The position numbers and the translations under genes are program-made. Shown piece after piece: positions 5,891 to 11,036 of a DNA stretch of 11,036 nucleotides. Below the pieces are notes generated by a model. The model was not told where the DNA came from and did no database searches. It saw only the letters and a list, made by a program, of their open reading frames with translations. Position 1 is the stretch's first letter, and each line of letters opens with the position of its first letter. The DNA comes from a bacterium (GTDB lineage Bacteria > Chlamydiota > Chlamydiia > Chlamydiales > FEN-1388): contig JAJZPP010000005.1 in assembly GCA_021811115.1 (NCBI GenBank), positions 1-11,036 of the forward strand, written 5' to 3'.

Positions 5891-8428
5891 TTATTTTGCA
5901 ACCAAAACCTTCTTGCTCACAAGCACATCATTGGCAAAGGTTTGGAGGATGCGAGGCGACCCATCATCGTTATACTTGTTGCATTTCCCGGATCGGAGGC
6001 CATCTTTGTACTCCGCCTCAAAGAGAAGAACGCCCCGTGCATTCCAGTTTTGGACGAGGCCATCCAGTTTCCCATGCGCGTAGTGGGCAAGCCCTGAAAT
6101 TTTTCCATTCTCAAAGTAGGTGTACTCTTCGCCCTCTTGGAGATTGTTGCTAAAGGTCGACTCCTTTTGCACAGCCCCTGTGGCGAAATACCGTATCATA
6201 CGTCCCTGTTGGAGCCCGTTGAAGTATTCGGCTGTCAAGATAACCCGACCATCGTGACTGAACATTGAGGCGGTGCCATGCCGATTGCCGCCACGGTACG
6301 GGATGGAAAGAATTTTGGTCCCAGCCTCGTTGTACTCGGTCAGGTCTCCTTCCAGCAAGCCTTCTTTGAAGGCCGCCTCAACCGCTTTGACACAACCAAA
6401 GGTTGGATGGGGCGGATAGTAGATCTGCCACAACCCCTCAGGATGGTTATCATGAAAATACTGAATCTCCTCAACCCCATTGCTCCTGCGGTGGACCACC
6501 TTGCCGGAGAGTCGGCCCGATAGATAGCTCGCTTCAAAGAGGAGGGCTCCGGAGATATCAAAACATTTTTTTACACCATCGAGCTGGCCCTTACTATAGT
6601 GTGAGACCATCTTCAGGTGGCCATTCTCAAAAAAGGCACGTTGCTCCCCATCATACAACCCATTGACAAAATGCTCCTCTACAGCCAGCCGAACTTGTCC
6701 CTGCTCCTTTGGATAAAACCGACGGCGAACCCCCTGCGGCTTGCCCTTCGCAAACGATTCTTCTAGGGCCAAAGAGCCATCCTCAAACCATTCTCTGGTG
6801 ACCCCGTCCGGTTGGCCACAGCTCCACGTAGCCTGTCGGGCAAGCTGCCCATTGGGGAACCACATCTCCTCAACCCCATCTAAGAGCCCTTTCACATATC
6901 GGCATTCGGCCCGCTTCTGATGCTTCGTGTACCACTCTGTAGCCGTACCGTGAGGAACGCCATTCTCATACTCCTCCTGAGCGATGAGGGTGCCATCAGG
7001 ATCCCACTCAAACGCCTTGCCAATCTGCTTGCCGTTGCACCAGGAGGAACCGCTTTGCTGCGTCCCATTCTCATACCAAGACTGCTCTGCCCCGTTCAGG
7101 CGGCCCGCTTTGAAGGTGGCTACGTACTTTTTCTTCCCATTTTCATACCACGCTTCAAAGAGGCCCTCCTTCTCTCCCTTATCAAAACTGCCTCGCTGGC
7201 TTACCTGTCCGTTTTCAAACCACTCTTCCTGCGGCCCCTGACGGACGCCAGAGCGGTATTCTGCCTTGATCCGACAACGGCCTTGCGGGAAAAACTCCTC
7301 CTGTCTGCCTGAAAACTCCCCGTCTTCAAAGGAGAGCTGCCGCTTCACCCCGCCCGCAGAGTTCCACTCTTCGTAGGAGCCATGCAACTGCCCATCGACA
7401 ACCGAGTATCGGAGAATACGGTTTTCGTTCTGATCGTACCGCTCTACAGTCCCTTTTCCAGGTTCCTGAAAGGTGGCTACAAGCGCCTTTTTGCCATTTT
7501 TGTGAATCTGGAAAGCCTTCCCAATAGGCTGTCCATGCAAAAACTCCTCGCTTCCTATCTGGTTGCCTTGGCTGTCATACTCACTCTCAACCCCTTCCTT
7601 TTTTCCCAGGCGGTACCTCACCTTTCGCTCCTCATTCCCATTTGCGAAAAATCGGATATGCATTCCAACCGGGATGCCGCAGGAAAAGGTTTGGCGCTCC
7701 AGCAGCTTGCCCTCCTCGCTATAGGAGGAAGAGGCTGGCTGCTTGACCGACTCGCCATGCAGCAGCCCATTCTTCCAGATCGAAAGCTCTTTGACCTGGC
7801 CATTTTGCCACCAGACGATCCTCTTGCCCTCAAGTAACCCCCTCACAAAAAGGGCTTCCGATTCTCTTTCCCCACTCTCGTAAAAGGTACGTGTTTCTCC
7901 GTGGAGCTGCCCATTTTCATAGTGAACCTCATGGCACAGCTTGCCAGAGGGCCAGTACGTCTTCATGACGCCATGGAGCATGCCATCAGCGTAGGATGCC
8001 TCAAAAAGCAGGCCACCGCTCTCTCCATACATCCGCTCAGAGCCACTCTGTTTGCCACAATGCATTTGGGCGACGCGCTTCATATCGCCACTCTCATAGT
8101 ACTCGACACACAGGCCATGGGGCACTTCTCTATCCTGTTCGTTCCCTGTATATGGCTGTAAATCGGTCTCCTCAATGAGCTCGCCTGACGGAGCGTACCG
8201 CAGCCGTTTCACAGGCCAATCATGATCTGGAGTACAGAGCAGAATCTGCAATGGGATGCCGTCGGCAGATCGCTCCACAACACGGGTCTGCCATTCTGGA
8301 CGAAACGGGAGGGCACTTTGAGCAAAATCGGGAAGCGGATCACCGGTAACGGATGAAAAAGAATCATTGGCGACCGCAAAAATTATACATGTTGAAAAAA
8401 GGAGGGGTAACCCCAGCCACCGTTTCAT
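5891..8428 (-). CDS. Exported MORN-type repeat protein (845 aa)
   Basis: The N-terminus MKRWLGLPLLFSTCIIFAVA is a signal peptide: two basic residues, a hydrophobic core, and an AVA-N cleavage site at about residue 20. The rest, from about residue 72 to 838, is roughly 30 tandem repeats of about 23 residues. The pattern is aromatic-aromatic-ENG, a short beta strand, then an aromatic, G and L.G, as in YENGKKKYVATFKAGRLNG. This matches the MORN_2 variant found in YwqK-like proteins, which forms a long beta-hairpin solenoid and binds partners or surfaces; I see no added catalytic domain. The product should act outside the inner membrane: periplasm, cell surface or secreted. The ATG at 8428 follows GAGGT at 6 bases and an extended -10 box at 8459-8464. 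It is the first gene of the minus-strand block. The final unit is degenerate and ends in a basic tail (SKKVLVAK). Function beyond binding is unknown. Confidence 0.9.
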   Translation of the reverse strand: MKRWLGLPLLFSTCIIFAVANDSFSSVTGDPLPDFAQSALPFRPEWQTRVVERSADGIPLQILLCTPDHDWPVKRLRYAPSGELIEETDLQPYTGNEQDREVPHGLCVEYYESGDMKRVAQMHCGKQSGSERMYGESGGLLFEASYADGMLHGVMKTYWPSGKLCHEVHYENGQLHGETRTFYESGERESEALFVRGLLEGKRIVWWQNGQVKELSIWKNGLLHGESVKQPASSSYSEEGKLLERQTFSCGIPVGMHIRFFANGNEERKVRYRLGKKEGVESEYDSQGNQIGSEEFLHGQPIGKAFQIHKNGKKALVATFQEPGKGTVERYDQNENRILRYSVVDGQLHGSYEEWNSAGGVKRQLSFEDGEFSGRQEEFFPQGRCRIKAEYRSGVRQGPQEEWFENGQVSQRGSFDKGEKEGLFEAWYENGKKKYVATFKAGRLNGAEQSWYENGTQQSGSSWCNGKQIGKAFEWDPDGTLIAQEEYENGVPHGTATEWYTKHQKRAECRYVKGLLDGVEEMWFPNGQLARQATWSCGQPDGVTREWFEDGSLALEESFAKGKPQGVRRRFYPKEQGQVRLAVEEHFVNGLYDGEQRAFFENGHLKMVSHYSKGQLDGVKKCFDISGALLFEASYLSGRLSGKVVHRRSNGVEEIQYFHDNHPEGLWQIYYPPHPTFGCVKAVEAAFKEGLLEGDLTEYNEAGTKILSIPYRGGNRHGTASMFSHDGRVILTAEYFNGLQQGRMIRYFATGAVQKESTFSNNLQEGEEYTYFENGKISGLAHYAHGKLDGLVQNWNARGVLLFEAEYKDGLRSGKCNKYNDDGSPRILQTFANDVLVSKKVLVAK
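5914..8215 (-). repeat. Degenerate ~69-bp coding repeats (MORN units)
   Basis: The span encodes about 30 consecutive 23-residue MORN-type units. The repetition is clear at protein level (recurring ENG, G.L.G and aromatic positions) but weak at DNA level, which points to an old expansion rather than recent slippage. Several units deviate in length, for example the one containing PKEQGQVRLA and the one containing PHPTFGCV. Confidence 0.85.
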
Positions 8429-8458
8429 ATGTTTACCTCAGAAAAGTACAAGATGCCC

Positions 8459-8464
8459 AGTATA
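8459..8464 (-). promoter_or_regulatory. Extended -10 box of the MORN gene promoter
   Basis: On the minus strand the sequence reads TGG-TATACT, an extended -10 element (TGnTATACT) close to the sigma-70/sigma-66 consensus. It would start transcription near 8452, leaving a leader of about 24 bases before the ATG at 8428. I find no good -35 box 16-18 bases upstream, which extended -10 promoters can lack. Confidence 0.5.
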
Positions 8465-8493
8465 CCAAAAGAAATGTTTGGAGAAATGGTATA
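8461..8493. repeat. Inverted repeat TATACCA-N19-TGGTATA spanning both divergent promoters
   Basis: TATACCA (8461-8467) and its exact reverse complement TGGTATA (8487-8493) are 19 bases apart. Each arm overlaps one of the two divergent extended -10 boxes. Either the symmetry is a by-product of two like promoters placed back to back, or it is an operator for a dimeric regulator that controls both the MORN gene and glgC. Confidence 0.6.
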
Positions 8494-8495
8494 AA
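8490..8495 (+). promoter_or_regulatory. Extended -10 box of the glgC promoter
   Basis: The plus strand reads TGG-TATAAA at 8487-8495, an extended -10 element. A start near 8502 would give a leader of about 40 bases before the glgC ATG at 8542. No convincing -35 box is seen. It is divergent from the MORN gene promoter, with 25 bases between the two hexamers. Confidence 0.5.
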
Positions 8496-8541
8496 AAAAA
8501 GTGTCGACTAGGTATGAGAGGTAAAAAAAGGAGAGTTAAAA

Positions 8542-9903
8542 ATGTCTTCCGTCTTGCGAGATCAAGTACAAAAGCTGACACAACTTCGTCACGCGGCATG
8601 CTCGCTCTCGCACAAGCGCGCCGAGCCTTCCACCGTTGCCAGTATCATTTTAGGTGGAGGACAGGGAACTCGCCTCTTCCCGCTCACGCAGAGCCGATGT
8701 AAACCGGCTCTTGTCTTTGGTGGTCGGTACCGTATTGTCGATATTCCCATTGCCAACTCGCTGCACGCTGGAATCACAAAAATCTTCATTCTAACCCAGT
8801 TTTTAGCCAGGTCGCTCCACCGTCATATTTTTAACACGTACCGTCAGGATGCCCTGTCTCCTGGATTTATTGAAGTGCTATCGGCTGAACAAAAGCCAAC
8901 CAAATGCGATTGGTTCCAAGGAACCGCCGACGCTGTCAGACAAAACATCGAATACCTCCTGGAAACCTCTGCTGAATTCTTCCTCATCCTCTCGGGCGAT
9001 CAGCTCTACCGTCTCGACTTCGACAAACTGCTCCGCTGCACAGAACAAAGCGATGTGGATGTGTGGGTGGCCACTCTCGCCGTCACTGCCAAGGATGCAC
9101 CCCGCCTAGGCATCATGAAGATCGATGAGAGTAATCACATCGTCGACTTCTACGAGAAGCCAAACACCCCAGAAGCTCTTGAGCGAATGAAAACCTCTGC
9201 GTCGGCAATGCACCAATTGGGCCTTGCCCATGGGGAAGGAAAAGAATTTTTGGGTTCCATGGGCATTTACCTCTTTCGCCGTTCTGCCCTCGTAAAACTC
9301 CTTGAAGAGGATCCCAGAGAGGATTTTGGGAAACACCTGATTCCGACCCAAGTGAAAAAGGGAAGAATTGGCGCCTTCGTCCACGAAGGGTACTGGGAGG
9401 ATATTGGGACGATCGAGTCATTCTATGAAGCCAATCTTGCCCTGAACAAAGAGAATCCTCCGTTTACATGCCACGACGATGCCCATCCGATCTTTGCCAC
9501 CAACTCTAACCTCCCAGGACCCCATGTCAGGGCATGCCACATCGAGTCATCCACACTGTGTGAAGGGTCGATTATCGAAGGTGAGAGGATTTCCAACAGC
9601 ATCATCGGGCAGCGGAGCGTCATCAAGCGTGGAACGGTGGTTGAGGACTCCTACTTGATGGGCAACGATTTTTACCATTTTGAAAATACGGAGACGGCCG
9701 CCGAGCTTCCTACCTCTCCGCTTATTGGGGAAAAATGTCTGATCAAGAGGGCGATTATCGATAAAAATGTCTTTCTTGGCAATCGAGTCCAGCTGATCAA
9801 CAAGCACAACATGCGCACCTTTGATAGCGCCCACCTGTACGTCCGCGATGGAATCATCGTTATCCCTCGAGGCACAGTCATCCCCAACGATTTTGTGTTC
9901 TGA
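8542..9903 (+). CDS. glgC: Glucose-1-phosphate adenylyltransferase (ADP-glucose pyrophosphorylase) GlgC
   Basis: GlgC makes ADP-glucose and pyrophosphate from ATP and glucose-1-phosphate, the committed step of bacterial glycogen synthesis in the cytoplasm. The 453-aa protein has the nucleotidyltransferase signature GGGQGTRLFPLT (38-49) with K54, RYRIVDIP (62-69), WFQGTADA (124-131), SGDQLYR with catalytic D153 (151-157), the sugar-phosphate-binding FYEKP (203-207) and YWEDIGT (284-290). A left-handed beta-helix domain follows from about 330, and the end VRDGIIVIPRGTVIPNDFVF is of chlamydial type. An N-terminal extension of about 30 residues precedes the nucleotide-binding loop. AAAGGAGAG at 8527-8535 sets the start. 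The stop TGA overlaps by one base the ATG of the next open frame, but that frame's start is doubtful. Regulation is probably from the divergent promoter region shared with the MORN gene. No partner glycogen genes are in the window. Confidence 0.97.
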   Translation: MSSVLRDQVQKLTQLRHAACSLSHKRAEPSTVASIILGGGQGTRLFPLTQSRCKPALVFGGRYRIVDIPIANSLHAGITKIFILTQFLARSLHRHIFNTYRQDALSPGFIEVLSAEQKPTKCDWFQGTADAVRQNIEYLLETSAEFFLILSGDQLYRLDFDKLLRCTEQSDVDVWVATLAVTAKDAPRLGIMKIDESNHIVDFYEKPNTPEALERMKTSASAMHQLGLAHGEGKEFLGSMGIYLFRRSALVKLLEEDPREDFGKHLIPTQVKKGRIGAFVHEGYWEDIGTIESFYEANLALNKENPPFTCHDDAHPIFATNSNLPGPHVRACHIESSTLCEGSIIEGERISNSIIGQRSVIKRGTVVEDSYLMGNDFYHFENTETAAELPTSPLIGEKCLIKRAIIDKNVFLGNRVQLINKHNMRTFDSAHLYVRDGIIVIPRGTVIPNDFVF

Positions 9904-10004
9904 TGTTCAGCCTTGTATTCGTGTATACTTTTCAGATAGTACCTGCTACCATTTTCCAATTGCAGTTTTCAAAATCAGGGAAATGGGCACGGGGAATTTC
10001 TCCA

Positions 10005-10066
10005 CCACAAAAGCTCACCGCGAACACAGAGATTTGTCTCTCTGTGTTCGCGGTGATCTTTTGTGG
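10005..10066. repeat. Long palindrome: 28-base arms, 6-base loop, one mismatch
   Basis: Arms 10005-10032 and 10039-10066 pair at 27 of 28 positions; the mismatch is C10014 against T10057. The loop is tttgtc at 10033-10038. The core tcaccgcgaacacagaga and its complement resemble the dispersed hairpin repeats known from many bacterial genomes, which give spurious reading frames such as the THREHRD-like peptides also readable here. No U run follows the stem, so it is not a canonical terminator. It lies 102 bases after the glgC stop at the 5' end of a broken small gene, so it may be an inserted miniature or REP-like element. Copy number in the genome cannot be judged from one window. Confidence 0.85.
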
Positions 10067-10541
10067 AGCCATTTTACTTGCTTTTACCACGCCAGGAGAG
10101 CAGGCAATCACAGGCAGTCCATATTGCCCTCCGCTGCTTTCAGAAGAGCAAAGAAGGGATGATGTTCAGCTTCAAAAGTACGACTTGGATCTCCGAAGGT
10201 ATATGATCTACCACTTATGTCCAAATTCCACATTGCCCGCCAAGACAGAATTTACCCAGCTAACGGAGCAAGTCGCCACGAATTTGATAGCACGCCTCAT
10301 TCCAGAATCCTCTGCAGAAACCAAACGCTCCATTTCTTAGAGATCTTCTTACACACATATTTGGGGAAGAAAAAGTCGCCATCAAAGATCCCTCATGGTA
10401 TACCCATGGCCGGTACCGAGGCAAAAAGGGGGTTTCATTGATCACCCATACGTGCGGCGAAGCGTATACTCAAAACATCCTCACTGGCGCAGATCCGTTA
10501 GCAAAAGATGCTCTTGAGGGTTTGTGTGGCAATGCGGCAGA

Positions 10542-10563
10542 CGGATTGTCTCGAGACAATCCG
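10542..10563. repeat. Perfect 22-bp palindrome near the 3' end of the broken gene, followed by T5
   Basis: The 22 bases are an exact palindrome centred on the ctcgag at 10550-10555; as RNA it would form a 9-bp stem with a 4-base loop. Four bases later comes TTTTT at 10568-10572. It lies within the codons for DGLSRDNPQ. It could act as a weak intrinsic terminator before the phosphoesterase, as a protein-binding site, or be chance within a coding sequence. Confidence 0.6.
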
Positions 10564-10599
10564 CAGCTTTTTGAGCTTGTGTATCCGTAAAAGGTGGCT

Positions 10600-11036
10600 A
10601 TGCGTATTTGGGCTCTTTCAGACCTTCACCTCTCCTTCGGTGTACCAAATAAGACGATGGATCCCTTTGGTCCTGAGTGGAAAGACCATGCTGCCAAAAT
10701 AAAAACTTCCTGGGATGGGCAGGTTTCTCCTGAAGACCTCGTCCTCATCCCGGGGGATATTTCATGGGCGATGCGCCTTGCTGAAGCTATGCCCGATCTG
10801 CAGTGGATCCACGAACGACCAGGCACCAAGGTCATCATTAAAGGGAATCACGATTACTGGTGGGGATCGCTGAAAAAAGTCCGAGAAGCGCTTCCCCGCT
10901 CCATTCACGCCATTCAAAACGATGCGATCTGCTTTGGTGATATTGCGATTGGAGGGGCCAAGCTTACCGACTCTCCTGAATACACGTTCGACCAGATCAT
11001 CGAATGCAAACCCAACCCGAAAGCTCGAGAGGATCG
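10600..11036 (+). CDS. Calcineurin-like metallophosphoesterase, N-terminal part
   Basis: The frame starts at ATG 10600 after AAGGTGG (10591-10597) and runs off the right edge after 145 codons. The metal-binding motifs of the calcineurin-like phosphoesterase superfamily appear in order: D-x-H at SDLHLS (D8, H10), GDISW (G52, D53) and GNHDYWW (N83, H84, D85). The residues bind two metal ions that activate water to cleave a phosphomonoester or phosphodiester; the substrate is not predictable. The GDISWAM and GNHDYWW forms are typical of the bacterial predicted phosphohydrolase group COG1768. In Chlamydia trachomatis a predicted phosphoesterase, CT488, adjoins glgC, so orthology is likely. No signal peptide is seen, so it should be cytoplasmic. 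It begins 9 bases after the stop of the preceding small gene and may be co-transcribed with it and glgC. Confidence 0.92.
   Translation, partial: MRIWALSDLHLSFGVPNKTMDPFGPEWKDHAAKIKTSWDGQVSPEDLVLIPGDISWAMRLAEAMPDLQWIHERPGTKVIIKGNHDYWWGSLKKVREALPRSIHAIQNDAICFGDIAIGGAKLTDSPEYTFDQIIECKPNPKARED

Larger units (their letters stand above)
9903..10590 (+). pseudogene. Small orphan gene split by an apparent +1 frameshift
   Basis: Two open stretches that both look like protein meet in different frames. The first runs from as early as ATG 9903 to TAG 10338-10340 and contains a hydrophobic segment (LSVFAVIFCGAILLAF) followed by PGEQAITGSPYCPPLLSEEQ. The second is open from 10291 to TAA 10588-10590 and reads FGEEKVAIKDPSWYTHGRY, then ILTGADPLAKDALEG. 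Removing one base between 10291 and 10340, for example in gaaaccaaacg, would join them. The part before about 10053 is doubtful: it crosses a 62-base palindrome, has no Shine-Dalgarno at ATG 9903, and may not be coding. The intact product would be a small membrane-anchored or exported protein of at least about 175 aa; I do not recognise it. It lies between glgC and the phosphoesterase, with 9 bases to the latter. A sequencing error, a decayed gene and a programmed frameshift all fit. Confidence 0.55.

Noticed and set aside
5891..8428. CRISPR array or DNA satellite because of the regular ~69-base period
   Set aside because: The repeats are degenerate in DNA, conserved only as a MORN protein pattern, and lie in one long open frame with a signal peptide.
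5891..8428. YwqK-type antitoxin of a toxin-antitoxin pair
   Set aside because: Databases often give MORN_2 proteins this name, but here the protein is 845 aa and exported, and no toxin-like partner gene is adjacent.
8367..8702. Plus-strand open frame upstream of and overlapping glgC
   Set aside because: It crosses the MORN gene start, both promoters and the glgC N-terminus in another frame, and shows no protein-like features.
9913..9929. Promoter with TATACT at 9924-9929 for the small gene after glgC
   Set aside because: No acceptable -35 box and no extended -10 (TG is directly next to the hexamer); too weak to list as a feature.
9821..10162. Plus-strand open frame containing AHREHRDLSLCVRGD
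   Set aside because: It overlaps the glgC end and reads through the palindrome; peptides of this kind are typical false translations of dispersed hairpin repeats.

Overview
The window most likely comes from a member of the Chlamydiae, probably an environmental (non-Chlamydiaceae) lineage. The main evidence is a GlgC whose C-terminus (VRDGIIVIPRGTVIPNDFVF) closely resembles, from memory, that of Chlamydia trachomatis GlgC. In addition, glgC, a GNHD-type metallophosphoesterase and rsmD lie close together; in C. trachomatis these are neighbours (CT489, CT488, CT487). Hand-counted GC is about 50-60% in most genes, high for this phylum, so the assignment to family is open.

Layout. (1) 2-1766, plus strand: a three-gene operon joined by two ATGA overlaps. 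It holds the C-terminus of a membrane protein, a two-TM protein with TPR-like repeats, and RsmD. (2) 1744-8428, minus strand: a 6.7 kb block of three genes read towards rsmD. The order of transcription is an exported protein made almost wholly of MORN-type repeats (845 aa), an 870-aa orphan with coiled-coil-like helices, and a 480-aa orphan with a bilobed hydrophobic C-terminus. The last two are coupled by a 1-nt gap. A perfect 19-bp inverted repeat sits just upstream of the second gene's ribosome binding site. (3) 8429-8541: a compact divergent promoter region. (4) 8542-11036, plus strand: glgC, then a small frameshifted gene with a long palindrome at its 5' end, then the N-terminal part of the metallophosphoesterase, which runs off the window.

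How the parts fit. Two flanks of ordinary housekeeping genes (16S rRNA methylation, ADP-glucose synthesis for glycogen, a phosphoesterase) enclose a lineage-specific minus-strand block. Its first product is exported, its last has an Inc-like hydrophobic hairpin, and all three lack catalytic signatures I can recognise. The block is the best candidate for something undescribed, such as a host-interaction or envelope module; that function is inference. No rRNA, tRNA, CRISPR array, transposase or integrase is visible.
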